A model generated the notes under the pieces. The model did no database searches, had not been told where the DNA came from, and saw only the letters and a program-made list of their open reading frames with translations. A stretch of DNA of 64,000 nucleotides from Silene latifolia (lineage: Eukaryota > Streptophyta > Magnoliopsida > Caryophyllales > Caryophyllaceae), in NCBI RefSeq assembly GCF_048544455.1, contig NC_133534.1:35650217-35714216 (forward strand). Reading direction: 5' to 3'. How positions within the stretch are numbered: the stretch's first letter is position 1; each line of letters opens with the position of its first letter. Below, one piece after another: positions 13,223-25,260 of the stretch. Made by a program: the position numbers and the translations under genes.

Positions 13223-13327
13223 TTTAGATAAGAATATTAAAGAAAATCACAATTATACAATTGATTAGATATGGCTTAACATTTTCATTTAACTCAATTT
13301 GAAATTTAATTGTAGAATTTATTATTA

Positions 13328-13360
13328 CTAGTATTGGTGCCCGGCTTCGCCCAGGCTACC
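13328..13360 (-). mobile_element. Second Helitron-like 3' end (minus strand)
   Basis: On the minus strand a stem GCCTGG / CCGGGC around GCGAAG is followed by CACCAATACTAG and T. It lies 136 bp from the previous end, so one element may be nested in or next to the other. The body extends rightward to an unknown 5' end. Confidence 0.5.
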
Positions 13361-14650
13361 TCTACTTACTATTATTTTTTTTCATTAAATAAAATTACTT
13401 AAAGTTGCATAACCCATAAATTTATCATTAATATATTTTCCTATGACATATCCTAAAATTACGATGAAATAAATTTTGAGACAAATTCACTACTCCCGCT
13501 ATTAATATTTTATTCTTATCGTTGAAACAATAGTAATAACATTTCACTACTTGCCCGTGATCATTGTTACTTTCACTACTCTCGTCGCAAATATTGTTAC
13601 TATCACTACTACTGCCGCATTAATATTGATAATTTTATGATGATGATAATTAATACTATAAGTGTGCATGTTTATACTATTATTTTATTTTAAGGAAATT
13701 AACCATCTCCTAGTCTTCTATAAATATTTAGGAAAATTACCAAGCGTCTTCTTTCTTTTAGTCCCCTTGAAATTGACCATCTTAATTAATTATTTTATTT
13801 TAAGAAAATTGATCATCTTAATTAATTATTTTATTTTAAGAAACTTGACCATGTTTTAGTCTCTTATAAATGTTTAGGAAAATTATCAAGCTTCTATATA
13901 ATTTAATTTTAACCCAAACTATATAATATTTGTATTGAGATCCCTTAGTCGGGTCTATCACACGGTGTTAGTGATTTAAAACTATATAGTATAATTAATT
14001 TGTATAACTTTTTTTAATTACATTGATGAGGTCCTTTGGTTTCTGGATTTAATATATAATATTGATTAATGTTTTGTATTAATCGGTGGAGAAGGGAAAG
14101 TTCAGTACAATTCAGTTGTAGATATAATATAATGAAAGCCCAATTACAGATAAAATATGATAACATCCCAATTACAGATATGATATAATGAATGCCCAAT
14201 TACAACCAAATTCATTTAGGCGGGAAAATTTTGGAGATCTCTTATTCTTTTAATATAAGGGGGATGAAGCTTTGTTTCGTTAGTAGTTAATCAGTTTCAC
14301 AACCCTTTAATATTTACATAACTTGGTTAATATAAAAGTAAACATACAACTATAAAATAATTCGAGAAAAATATGAAAAATCAAATGTTACAAAACCAAA
14401 CATTTTACATAATTTATCAAGTTTATTTGTCCCGAGAGTAAAAAAAAGAAATTTAGACATAGTAAAATTGGAGATTATGCTACAATTTATTTGGCCCGAG
14501 AGTAATTATTATTATTATTATTACTACTTTTCTTAATTAAATTATTTTTATTATTGGTATTTGTGCAATGTGCTAGATAAATCTAACACTTTTATTCAGC
14601 TCATTTCTAATAATAACATAATAATTCATGTATTTTTGTACAGATTTAAA
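13360..14650. other. AT-rich interior of Helitron-like insertions
   Basis: No gene is seen. It holds a degenerate 'actactactgccg' type repeat (13480-13640) and short direct repeats of 'ttaattattttattttaag' (13780-13850). The corresponding region of the sister unit near 18990 lacks this sequence. Confidence 0.45.
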
Positions 14651-14656
14651 AATAAT

Positions 14657-14687
14657 CCGTGCAATTTTTGCACGGGATTAAAATTAG
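14657..14687 (+). mobile_element. Helitron-like 3' end (plus strand)
   Basis: The perfect hairpin CCGTGCAATTTTTGCACGG is followed after 8 bases by TTAG and T, a slightly altered CTAG-T terminus. The body lies to the left. Confidence 0.5.
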
Positions 14688-14689
14688 TT

Positions 14690-16990
14690 TTATAAATTGT
14701 TCATAAAATACCCTAATTAATAAGATTTTAGTTTTCTACCAGTTAAATTTAGTAAAGAAAAAATATACATTGAGTAAATGGAATTTGTGATAATAATTTG
14801 ACAAAATTTTGGCAAAAAAAAACGGGACATTTAAAAAGGGTAGATTAGAGCATTTTGGGTATTTTAAAAAGTTTTCATTAAGTTTAGGGGTACCAGTGAT
14901 GTTATCAAAAGATGACGGGTACCACATATAATTTTATAAAAGTGGGTACACTATAGAAATTAACTAATTAAACTTTGAGTGATCATATCTCTTGGTCACG
15001 AGTTCCAAACTCGACGAACTTTTTTTTTTCAAATCGTAATTCTCGGAAAGATAATTAACTTGAAAAAAAAATCATTTCTTTTTGTACTCGTAAACACGAG
15101 CTACGAACTCTTAAAAGTTTTCTGGTTCAAAGAATTGAATATGTGTAAAATGTCAAATCTCAGGTATACCGCGTGAATTTTACGCTTTGAAATGTTAAAA
15201 AAAGTTTTTGGAGACCATGTAGCTTATAGCTAGCATTTTTTATTTTTTATTTTTCAAATGAGTGCACTTATGTCGTGGGTGAGAAATGAACTCTCAAGTT
15301 CATAATTAGAGTAAAAAAACTCTTATCAATTGAGCTAACTCTTGTTCTCGCTTAGTAGCTAGCATCTGCCGACAGGCTATTAGCTAGAGAAGTAGAATGA
15401 TTCCATGACTCGCGTCGTTAAAGATACATCACACATTTGGACATGAATGACCATTTTACCCTCACATTTTAGCATATTCATCAATTTTACCATTATTTTA
15501 ATTTTACATTCAACTTCCCCCTTACACCACTAACCACCACCCCAACCACCGGCCAAATCAGCCCCTATCACCGGCAAGACCTCTCACCACCGCCCTATCC
15601 CCCGCCTGCAAGACCACCCATGTCACTCTCCTCTTCCACCCACACCTTCTGCCACCCACCATCCCACCACCTTAAAACATATAAAAAAAATAATGCCATC
15701 GTCCCAGCCTTTCCAACCACCGTCCCCACCTCTACCACCCCTTCCCCACCTTTGTTCGCATACTGTGACCTCCGCCAGTACCGCCACCTTCCTCGCTCGC
15801 TGGCCTCCCCCACCTCACTCGCCTTCCCTAAACCTCCTCCCGACGCCCTTCACACAAACACGAGGCCTCCGCCGTCCTACCCATCTAACTCCACCGCCCC
15901 TCCCTTGACCATCGGTCACATCCACCCCAGCCGGCCATCCCCGCCAACGCAGCCACCCCTCCCCCTTCAAAACCCTAATATGTATAAAATATTACTAAAT
16001 TAATTTTTAAATCCCAATAATTAGATTAATTCAAAAAATTGATGTGTAATGATTGAAAATAGAGTTATTAAACTTGATTAATGTATGTATTTGGATGTAC
16101 AATCGTTGAGTTGATTAAATTTGAAAGGCATAAGAAGAGAGAGAAGAGAGAGATTTTTTTGTGTTGTTTTCTTAGAAGAAGGGTAGGGGTGGAAAAATTA
16201 TGAAAAATTGCCTATAAAAGAGTAAAACTTGTACATGAAAGAGCAACTATGTTTTCATAAATCCACTTGGTTTAGTAAAATACATTACCGTGTGGTATTA
16301 GTCACAGAGAAGCATCATCGATTATTTCTTATGCTCATGACTAATTAAATTCGCATCTCAAACAGAATAAACTCCATCAATTAAATTTACTTTGTATAAT
16401 TAATCTTTCTAAGTATCTTAAGCAAATAAACCTTATCGATTATATTCATATCGTCTTAAGCCTTCTTCCATGGTCAATTATTTACATTTTCCTTATTTAA
16501 GTGTCTCAGTCATTTATTTGTATTTTCGTTTTAAATTAGGGAAGTTTGCTATTTTTTAATTTCCTCTTGTGCAGGTTGATTTTTCTCCTTTATTACGAGT
16601 ATTTTGGAAAGCATACCATCTCTCCATTATAACGTCTTTTATGCCAAAAGTAAATGTAAAGAATTGATATGGGCAAAAGAATTCTCCATTTCTTTGTAAA
16701 AGTATTTAGTGGCCATACTCAACGGAAAGGGGTGAAACACAACAACTATCATTAAACCAATGCTTAGACGACTGGTAAAAGACCTCAAGAATTCAATCTA
16801 ATCTAGCCATCATACTGACCTGAAGGTCGTTACAACCAATGATACGATTTCGATCATCTCATCACTAATTCAAAGCGGATCATCATATGATTGAAAAACT
16901 GCCAACTCTGACCTATACATGATATAAAAGGTATCATGTGATAAATTGACACAAACGTATTATACCGAACTCTACATGAACCAAAGATTT
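14690..16990. repeat. Segmental duplication block (sister of 18990-20370)
   Basis: This stretch aligns with 18990-20370 over most of its length, starting 'ttcataaaataccctaa' and running to the 3' flank of a U1 gene. The main difference is a C-rich insertion at about 15438-16243 present only here. No gene is seen apart from the U1 RNA that follows. Confidence 0.75.
15438..16243. mobile_element. Insertion with C-rich, proline-codon sequence
   Basis: The sister copy near 19756 runs straight from 'cacatttgga' to 'ttttcataaatcc', so about 800 bp was inserted here. Its centre (15500-15970) is a ccaccac-rich stretch that gives a proline-rich reading frame but no recognised protein. The two ends share a loose inverted similarity (catgaatgaccattttac and the complement of gtaaaacttgtacatg). 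Possibly a Mutator-like element carrying genomic sequence. Confidence 0.4.
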
Positions 16991-17010
16991 TAGGTCAGAT
17001 TAAATATTGG

Positions 17011-17172
17011 GCGGAGGCCGCGCGAACGCAGGCCTCCACTAGAACAAATTATGATGTAGACTCTCCCAAATTGAGGAGATCTTAGACATGTGCCTCTCCG
17101 TAGTGCAATGGAGATCACAAGCCTAGGCTATGAGCCTTCTTGATCGCCCAAGAACCCCATCCAGGTAAGTAG
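17011..17172 (-). ncRNA. U1: U1 snRNA, copy 1
   Basis: The minus strand reads as a 162-nt plant U1 snRNA. U1 base-pairs with the 5' splice site in the nucleus and starts spliceosome assembly. Visible parts, 5' to 3': the recognition end TACTTACCTGG; stem-loop I with GATCAAGAAGG, the U1-70K loop; stem-loop II, CTCC-ATTGCACTAC-GGAG, the U1A site; stem-loop III; the Sm site AATTTGT; and a 3' stem GGAGGCC..GGCCTCC capped by TTCG. Of the six copies this one has the best preserved 3' stem. The stretch after the 5' end reads GGTTCTTGGG, shared with copy 4, rather than GGTTAATGGG, which weakens the base of stem I. The 5' base is set by homology and could be one base upstream. Confidence 0.95.
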
Positions 17173-17195
17173 TTTGTTAGATGTTCGTGGCTCGT

Positions 17196-17246
17196 TATTT
17201 ATACCTACCTCCACTTTATACAAGTTTATTTTTATCGATGTGGGAT
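17196..17246 (-). promoter_or_regulatory. U1 copy 1 promoter: USE and TATA
   Basis: On the minus strand ATCCCACATCG (17246-17236) matches the plant snRNA upstream sequence element, about 70 bases upstream of the RNA. TATAAATA (17203-17196) lies about 25-30 bases upstream. The gap of 32 bp is the spacing known for Pol II snRNA genes; Pol III U6 genes have about 10 bp less. Confidence 0.93.
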
Positions 17247-17429
17247 TATGCCCTAACTCGTGTCCTACGAACAATACCAGCATGCTTTGGTCTATTATGC
17301 ACTACTATTGCTGAAAAAACCTACTGAAATCATTCATTCATTCAAAGTGCAGATTAATTTGGAAGATATGAAATCATTGTTTGAGGTTTCTTGACGTTTG
17401 ACACCTTTCTCGAGTGTTTTTTTTTCCTC

Positions 17430-17860
17430 AATGTCGGTGAACTTCCATTGTCCCGTTTATTTATTTACCTCTTATATTATCTGTAACAAATATTTAAATC
17501 AAAAGTAAATAAATAATTAGGAGGAATATAGGTTATCGTTACATTTGGCAAATATTAAGTTTATAACAACTGCCTTTGAAACCGCGAGCGCTATATATTT
17601 TTGTCTACCGGAAAGAAAATGAAAGCAGAATTTAAAGTTCTCAATAGGCTTTAACAGGAGCAGATGTTATATCATAATAATCTCGTACTAAACCCTAATA
17701 TTCCTAATATCAAAGACTGACTACATACAAACATACGATGCATTTACCTTAATAGTGTCATGGTCGAGAGGACATTTTCCATATGGTTAAGGGACGTAAG
17801 AACAGAATTAACTTTTTTCATGAGGGTTATGGACAGAATTAGCAGAAATGAAAGTTCACT
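17430..17860. repeat. Inter-U1 spacer, sister of 27590-27920 and 28170-28660
   Basis: Spacer between U1 copies 1 and 2. It matches the spacer between copies 4 and 5 almost base for base to 17760. The later copy then has an extra block at about 27922-28168 and a LINE at 28226-28600 that this spacer lacks. No gene is seen. Confidence 0.75.
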
Positions 17861-17868
17861 TAAATTGG

Positions 17869-18031
17869 GCAAGAGGCCACGCGAACGTAGGCCTTCACTA
17901 GAACAAATTATGATGTAGACTCTCCCATATTGAGGAGATCTTAGACATGTGCCTCTCCGTAGTGCAATGGAGATCAGAAGCCTAGGCTATGAGTCTTCTT
18001 GATCACCCATTAACCCCATCAAGGTAAGTAC
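17869..18031 (-). ncRNA. U1: U1 snRNA, copy 2 (U at 5'-end position 11)
   Basis: The minus strand gives a 163-nt U1-like RNA with stem-loop II loop ATTGCACTAC, Sm site AATTTGT and the 3' TTCG-capped stem. It differs at the splice-site recognition end: TACTTACCTTG instead of TACTTACCTGG, so the base facing -3 of the 5' splice site is U, which pairs with A rather than C. The U1-70K loop reads GATCAAGAAGA, with the last G changed to A. In the 3' stem both sides of one pair changed together (ACG/CGT for GCG/CGC), which keeps the stem. This could be an expressed variant or a young pseudogene. Confidence 0.9.
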
Positions 18032-18054
18032 TTTGCTATAGGTTCGTAACGATT

Positions 18055-18106
18055 TATTTATACCTATGTACCCATGCTTTATGCAAGTTTTTTGTCGATG
18101 TGGGAT
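18055..18106 (-). promoter_or_regulatory. U1 copy 2 promoter: USE and TATA
   Basis: The USE ATCCCACATCG (18106-18096) and TATAAATA (18062-18055) are both intact and sit 33 bp apart, Pol II spacing. Confidence 0.92.
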
Positions 18107-18237
18107 TCTACTTAACTCGTGTGTTAGGAATGTATGTTGCTTAAGGAATGATACCAACATGCTTTGCTCTATGCCTCTATTGCTTGAATAACCTGAAATC
18201 ATGAATAAATTTCAAGTGCAAATTAATTCGGAAGATA

Positions 18238-20460
18238 TCAAACTACATCTCAATAGTTTAATAATCTTCATTAATCTCATTTGAAATTAATCGTATATGT
18301 TGACTGTAATAATCAAATCGACTCGACTTCATTAAAATATATAAACACGTAATCCATGCTACGTACTCCCTCCTATTCACTATATTATTCCCCTTTCTTT
18401 TTGCACAAGAAATAAGCAAGTGAATTTGGACCACACAAAACACACTACCCCACATGCAATTGAATTTGGACCACACAAATCAACCCAATAAAGAAAATAG
18501 GGAAGAAAACCCGAATAATTCAAATAAGGAAATAGGGAAGAATATAGTGAATAGGAGGCAGTATTACATAACAATTATAAATGAAATTAGCTCAAATAGT
18601 TGACCAACATACCAAAAGTTTTGGAAGTGCCCCTCGGCCCTCGAAGTATATCGTTTTACACGTGAGTTGATGAATTTTCATAACTTTTTCCCTTCACAAA
18701 ATTTCTTTGATGATGATGGAGGGTGAAAATGACGCCTAAAAATATATGTTTTGGGACAACTACTTTCACAAAGTTAGGTATTGAAAGTTTTTTCAATGTT
18801 ACTGTTATATTTCTATGTCGTGTAAAGTTATAATTGACCGAGAGGGGGCACGTCAAGGACCGAGAGGGGCTCGTTAACAGTCTTACTCACTTCATTCATC
18901 CCGCCTGTCATTAGTTGATATTATTGAAAAAAATGGAATTTTCTATATGGTATTCTTTTGTTTTTACTATTTTTACATAGTATCTTTAAATTTTATAAAT
19001 TCATAAAATACCCTAACTAATAAAATTTGAGTTTTCTATCGGTTAAAATTAGTAAAGGAAATATATTTAAGATTGAGTAAACGAAATTTGTGATAATAAT
19101 TTAACAATTTTTTGGCAAAACTCAATAGAAAGTGCATAAACGGGACATTTAAAAAGGGTAAACCAGAGCATTTTAGGTATTTTTAAAAAGTTTTCATTAA
19201 ATTTAGGGGTATCAGTGATGTTTTCAAAAGATGAGGAGTACCACGTAGAATTTTATAAAAGTGGGTACCCTCTAGAAAATAACCGATTAAACTTTGAGTG
19301 ACCATATTTCTTGCTCGGCAAACTTTTTTTTTTTCAAATCGTAGTTCTCGGAAAGATGTTTAACTTGAAAAAAATCGTTACTTTTTGAACTCGTAAACAC
19401 GAGTTACGACCTTTTTAAAGTCTTCCGGTTCAAAGAATTGGGTATTTCGTGTAAAATGTCAAATTTCATGTATATCGCGTGAATTTTCCGCTTTGAAATA
19501 TTAAAAAAAAGTTTTGGGAGACCATGTAGCTTAGTAGCTAGCATCTTTTTTTTGTTCTTTTCAAATAAACGCACGTATGTCGTGGACTCGTGGGTGAGAA
19601 ACAAATCCCTAATTTCATAGTTAGAGTAAAAAAGCTCTTTACCAATTGTACTAACTCTTGTTCTCGCTTAGTAGCTAGCATCTGCCGAGGCTATTAGCTA
19701 GAGAAATAGAATGATTCCAGGGCTCACGTCGCTAATGATACGTCACACATTTGGAACCCTATTTTCATAAATCCACTTGGTTTAGTAAAATACATTACCG
19801 TGGTATTAGTCACAGAAATGTCGATTAATACAATTCATCATCGATTATTTCTTATGCTCATGACTAATTAAATTCGCATCTCAATAGAATAAACTCCATC
19901 TATTAGATTTACTTTGTATAATTAATCTTTCTAAGTATCTTAAGCGAATAAACCTTATCGATTATATTAATATCGTCTTAAGCCTCTGTCATGGTCAATT
20001 ATTTACATTTTCCTTATTTAAGTGTATCACTCATTTATTTGTGTTTTCGTTTTAAATTAGGGCAATTTGTTTTTTTTTTTTTAATTTTCTCATGTGCAAG
20101 TTGATTTTTCTCCTTTATTACGAGTATTTTGGAAAGCATACCATTTCTCCATTATTAGATCTTTATGCCAAAAGTAAATGTAAAGAACCAATACGAGCAA
20201 TAGAATTATCCGTTTCTTTGTAAAAATATTACTAACTAGTGGCCATACTCAACGGATAGGGGTGAAACACAACAATCATCATATGATTGAGCAACTGCCA
20301 ACTCTAGACATTATATTGTAAGGATTATAAGATAAATTGACACAAACGTATTATACCGAACTCTACATGAACCAACGATATTGTAATTGTATCTTACTGT
20401 CAGAGTACCGTTTTACATAAGATTGTATCTAACTATCTGAGATAACATATTTTCAAAGGG
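18238..20460. repeat. Second duplicated unit, between U1 copies 2 and 3
   Basis: Matches 3848-4338 followed by 14690-16990, that is, the first unit without its solo LTR and other insertions. This makes it the empty-site reference for several elements. It holds a MITE at 18366-18561, and 18933-19280 has Mutator-like ends (ttttctatatggtat and its loose complement). It contains no gene. Confidence 0.75.
18366..18561. mobile_element. Stowaway-like MITE (196 bp)
   Basis: The ends CTCCCTCCTATTCACTATAT and its near-complement are flanked by TA. The sister sequence at 3980-3990 runs 'ccatgctattacataac' without it, which is a direct empty site. It is related to the MITE at 2242-2577. Confidence 0.9.
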
Positions 20461-23400
20461 TGAAGTAAAACTCTCGAGACTCGGATTTTGACTGAAAAGG
20501 ACTCGATTTGGACAGTGAATGGGACTGTTTAATTATGATAAAAATGACTAAAAACTCAACAGAAACTCCGAGGACTGCAATCGAACAGTTGACAGAACTG
20601 TTTATAACCACGGTTTCCTGAACTCTACAATCGAATAGAGTAAAAGGCGTGATTGGGATATGACTTAATCCAAGCACTAAGCCACTAGATTAAGCCTAAG
20701 GGAAATTTCAAGCACTAAGCAAAGACATTACCCAAACCTCAAGCACTAAGCAAAGAGGAATATTCAAGCACTCAGCAAAGAATAGGTTTTGATGAAGAAA
20801 ACACTTGGTTTCTTACTCATTCTTTAATTCACTCAATCTGATTTTTACATGAGGAAAAGCCTTGTTTTTATAGGCCAAGCCAAGCAATCTTATCCATCCA
20901 TCTAATCCTAGCATCTAACGGTCCAAAAGACCCTAGAAAACCGGTACAAAAGTGGCCCTAAAGCCTTACACAATTTCTTACACAAGCTAAAAATCAAAAG
21001 CTAAAAACAAGGAAAGTAAACTAGTAAGACAAGGATGATGTAAACTTAGAGGAAAACCCTTTTGGAAGCTTCAAGGGTTCGGCCACCAAGGTGTATAAGA
21101 GCTAGAGCATGTAAAAAAAACTCAAGGGATTGTCTTGGACAAATTGGGAAGCTTGAAAGCGACCTTTGTCCTTGATGTTGCAAACCGTGCAAAAAGGGGC
21201 CACCGGTTTTGTTCCTTTCCTTCCTTTATGATTATCACCTTCCCAAGACACAAGCTCTTAGACAAAAATACCCTATACTCATCATAGAAGATTTCATGGC
21301 CATAATAAGCCCCATGTTCTTAGACGAATTTCAAATTGGACCCTATTTTTGGTGACGGTTCAAAACCGGGTTTGGAGAGCATCTTAGAAAATAAGACGCA
21401 TTTTGTAAGAGGCATATCTCTTAGCTCAGGATGAATATCAGGGCCCATGATAGCTCATTTGAAAGCTAAGGGAGTTAACTTTCACCTCCAAAAATAATCA
21501 ACCTTAGACGTTGAGTAAATCTCGAGTTATTGAACTTTTAGTGCACGTAGGTCATGGGTTGTCCCGTAATGCGCAGTCTGTTTGCATCAGCCATATCTCA
21601 AACTATAGAGCAGCTATAGTGGTGATTCAAATTCCATTGTTTAGCTAAGATCCCAGGCTTTCTATTGACATAAGAATCACTGGATTTTCATGAGTATAAC
21701 TTGAGATATAAGACATAGAAAGCAGGCCTGTTGTAAGGACACTTCAAAAAGCGATGAAATGCGCTCAATTGTGAACCGTTCCTTGGACTGTTTCTTTAGG
21801 CCTACAAATGAATTTTGATGAAACAAATTTTGTTTCAAACTCCCTTTCTTCAAAAGAATTTGCCCTCAAATTCTCGACATTGTCATCTTTAACCTCTTCA
21901 AGACCACGCACACTTCAAGAGATGGGTTCTCATGACTTCCTCCCGGATTATAGACCCGAATTGTGTATAGCAAGAGAGGTGTCGTGCCATTCCCAACTTC
22001 ATTTTTCTCACTCACCCAAATACCTCTTAGCCTCCTTGGAATAAAGCTCAAAGTTTCTTGGTTAGGTCGGAAGTGAGTACCACCATCAAATAAAGACTCT
22101 CCTCTTGCTTCATCCGGATCCTTGATTGAATCCCAACAAATGCCACCATTGAACATGCCCACGGACTGTCCAATCCCTACAGTTTGAAGGTCAAGTAGTC
22201 CTTGATCGACAATCACATCTCTTGGCTCCAAATCAGCTGCTTGTTCATTGATTGTCACATGGGAGGGGATATGGCTATTCTCCTCCTCACTAGTAGGCTT
22301 ATGGGTTGGGTTGAAGGGGGGTTTTAGTTTCAAAACATGGACTCTCAAATGTAGCACTACATGGGTTAATCATCTCACCACAAATGCTAATGACTTTTGG
22401 CTCAAGGGATTTAGACTTCGGACAAGTAATGTTCAAGCTTGGCACAACTCCTTGGTCTAAACTCTCCTCCTTCCCATCTGTTTTGGCTACCTTTAAAATC
22501 ACCCCTTTAGCTAAGACCTCATGGTTTTTAGGCCTTTCTAAGCCCTCCTCAACATACAAAGCCAACCCAATCAACTCTCCATATGAATGCACCATTTCTA
22601 AGTTAATTTTTCGAGCAATTTCAGATTTCAAGCCAAGAAAAAATCTGATTTTTTTGAAAGGATTAACTTCATTGACACACACAAAATGTAGTTCCTCAAA
22701 TAATCTAGCATACTCATGAACACTCAAAGAATTTTGTTTAAGGGTTTTAAGTTTAGCCCATAATTCATTCATGGTAGAGCAAGGTAGAAACTTTAGTCTC
22801 ATGTTCTTTTCAAGTTTAAACCAAGACCTAATTTTACCCTTCCCTTTCACCATCCTTGCAAAATTAAGAGCATTATACCAAAACAAAGCACTACCCTTTA
22901 AACAAGACACAACCAACTCAAGCTTCCTTTCCTCCGAAAAATACTTCCCCTTAAAATAGCATTCAACCTCATATAACCAAGACACAAAGGCCCTACTGTT
23001 TTCACCATTAAAGGAATGAAGTAATGGTGTTTTACCTTTGTCTCTAAGGGTGGGAGAGGACTTAGGACAATCACGGAGCAAGTGGTGCTCTCCACGGCTC
23101 AAATCTGGTGGTTTTGGCTCCCTCGGAACTCCATGACAACCGGTTGCACTCCTTGTAGGCACATTACCTTTAAGCCTTCTTATTTGGGCTTGCAACTTCA
23201 TCTTAGTTGTTTGTAAGGACTTGGAAGTGGAACCAAGTTCACAAGGCTCAATCTTTAGGTGTGGAACATGAGGAACATACTCCATTGCTACTGATTTTCC
23301 AATGGGAAAACCGAATGACAACACTTTAATAAAAACAGATTTTTTCAAACAACAAACCAAAGTTTTGATAAACTCTCTTCACTCATTGGGTTTGTTTTTG

Positions 23401-24879
23401 TATTTTTGTTGTAGTTAGAATACAATGAACTCACAAAAAGGATTATTCCTAAGACTAACACAACAATGGAATTGTGTTAAACCTTTGCTCTGATAACCAA
23501 TTTGAAGTAAAACTCTCAAGACTCGGATTTTGACTGAAAAGCACTCGATTTGGACAGTGGATGGGACTGTTTAATTATGATAAAAACGACTAAAAACTCA
23601 ACAGAAACTCCGAGGACTGCAATCGAACAGTCGACAGAACTGTTTATAACCACGGTTTCATGAACTCTACAATCGAATAGAGTAAAAGGCGTGATTGGGA
23701 TATGACTTAATCCAAGCACTAAGCCACTAGATTAAGCCTAAGGGAAATTTCAAGCACTAAGCAAAGACATTACCCAAACCTCAAGCACTAAGCAAAGAGG
23801 AATATTCAAGCACTCAGCAAAGAATAGGTTTTGATGAAGAAAACACTTGGTTTCTTACTCATTCTTTAATTCACTCAATCTGATTTTTACATGAGGAAAA
23901 GCCTTGCTTTTATAGGCCAAGCCAAGCAATCCTATCCATCCATCTAATCCTAGCATCTAACGGTCCAAAAGACCCTAGAAAACCGGTACAAAAGTGGCCC
24001 TAAAGCCTTACACAAGTTCTTACACAAGCTAAAAATCAAAAGCTAAAAACAAGGAAAGTAAACTAGTAAGACAAGGATGATGTAAACATAGAGGAAAACC
24101 CTTTTGGAAGCTTCAAGGGTCCAGCCACCAAGGTGTATAAGAGCTAGAGCATGTAAGAAAAACTCAAGGGATTGTCTTGGACAAATTGGGAAGCTTGAAA
24201 GCGACCTTTGTCCTTGATGTTGCAAACCGTGCAAAAAGGGGTCACCGGTTTTGTTCCTTTCCTTCCTTTATGATTATCACCTTCCCAAGACACAAGCTCT
24301 TAGACAAAAATACCCTATACTCATCATAGAAGATTTCTAGGCCATAATAAGCCCCATGTTCTTAGACGAATTTCAAATTGGACCCTATTTTTGGTGACGG
24401 TTCAAAACCGGGTTTGGAGAGCATCTTAGAAAATAAGACGCATTTTGGAAGAGGCATATCTCTTAGCTCAGGATGAATATCAGGACCCATGATAGCTCAT
24501 TTGAAAGCTAAGGGAGTTAACTTTCACCTCCAAAAAGAATCAACCTTAGACGTTGAGTAAATGTCGAGTTATTGAACTTTTAGTGCACGTAGGTCATGGG
24601 TTGTCCTGTAATGCGCAGTCTGTTTGCATCAGCCATATCTCAAGCTATAGAGCAGCTATAGTGGTGATTCAAATTCCATTGTTTAGCTAAGATCTCAGGC
24701 TTTCTATTGACATAAGAATCACTGGATTTTCATGAGTATAACTTGAGATATAAGACATAGAAAGCAGGCCTGTTGTAAGGACACTTCAAAAAGCGATGAA
24801 ATGCGCTCAATTGTGAACCGTTCCTTGGACTGTTTCTTTAGGCCTACAAATGAATTTTGTTGAAACAAATTTTGTTTCA
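20461..24879 (-). mobile_element. Gag-only LTR retrotransposon (TR-GAG type)
   Basis: LTRs at 20461-21837 and 23503-24879 are the same length (1377 bp) and nearly identical, so the insertion is recent. AAGGG flanks the element on both sides. On the minus strand the right LTR is followed by TTGGTTATCAGAGC, a tRNA-Met-like primer-binding site. The 1.66-kb interior has one main frame (23360-22299) with a retrotransposon gag domain, recognised by blocks such as FSEERKLELVVSCLKG and WYNALNFAR. No protease, reverse transcriptase or integrase is present. It looks whole for a non-autonomous TR-GAG element. It must rely on another element's polymerase. Confidence 0.88.
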
Positions 24880-24912
24880 AAGGGTCAATTAAATATTGGG
24901 CTTAAATAGTGG

Positions 24913-25074
24913 GCGGAGGCCGCGCGAACGCATGCCTCCACTAGAACAAATTATGATGTAGACTCTCCCATATTGGGGAGATCTTAGACATGTGCCTCTC
25001 CGTAGTGCAATGAAGATCACAAACCTAGGCTATGAGCCTTCGTGATCACCCATTAACCCCATCCAGGTAAGTAG
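24913..25074 (-). ncRNA. U1: U1 snRNA, copy 3
   Basis: A 162-nt U1 on the minus strand with the standard recognition end TACTTACCTGG and Sm site AATTTGT. The U1-70K loop is GATCACGAAGG, the form I know from animal U1, whereas copies 1 and 4 have the plant-like GATCAAGAAGG. In stem II one C-G pair has become a wobble pair (CTTC facing GGAG). The 3' stem has one mismatch (GGAGGCA facing GGCCTCC). Likely functional or only mildly weakened. Confidence 0.93.
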
Positions 25075-25097
25075 TTTGTTAGTTGTTTGTGGCTTAC

Positions 25098-25148
25098 TAT
25101 TTATACCTACCTCTGCTTTATACATTGTTTGTTTTGTTGATGTGGGAT
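25098..25148 (-). promoter_or_regulatory. U1 copy 3 promoter: USE and TATA
   Basis: The USE reads ATCCCACATCA (25148-25138), one base off at its 3' end. TATAAATA lies at 25105-25098. The spacing of 32 bp is that of Pol II snRNA genes. Confidence 0.9.
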
Positions 25149-25260
25149 TCTGTCCTAACTCGTGTATTATTAATGAACGTTGGTAAGGAATGATACAAAC
25201 ATGCTTTGCCCTAGAAAAACCTATTGAAACATGAATAAATTCAAAGCGCAAATTAACTCG

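Noticed and set aside
15620-16003. A 127-codon proline- and serine-rich frame
   Set aside because: It comes from ccaccac low-complexity sequence inside an insertion; several overlapping frames look equally open.
17161-17172. CCAGGTAAGT at the edge of a repeated block, first read as a splice donor of a duplicated exon
   Set aside because: It is the complement of the U1 5' end; the whole 162-nt block folds and reads as U1 on the minus strand, with USE and TATA in the right places.
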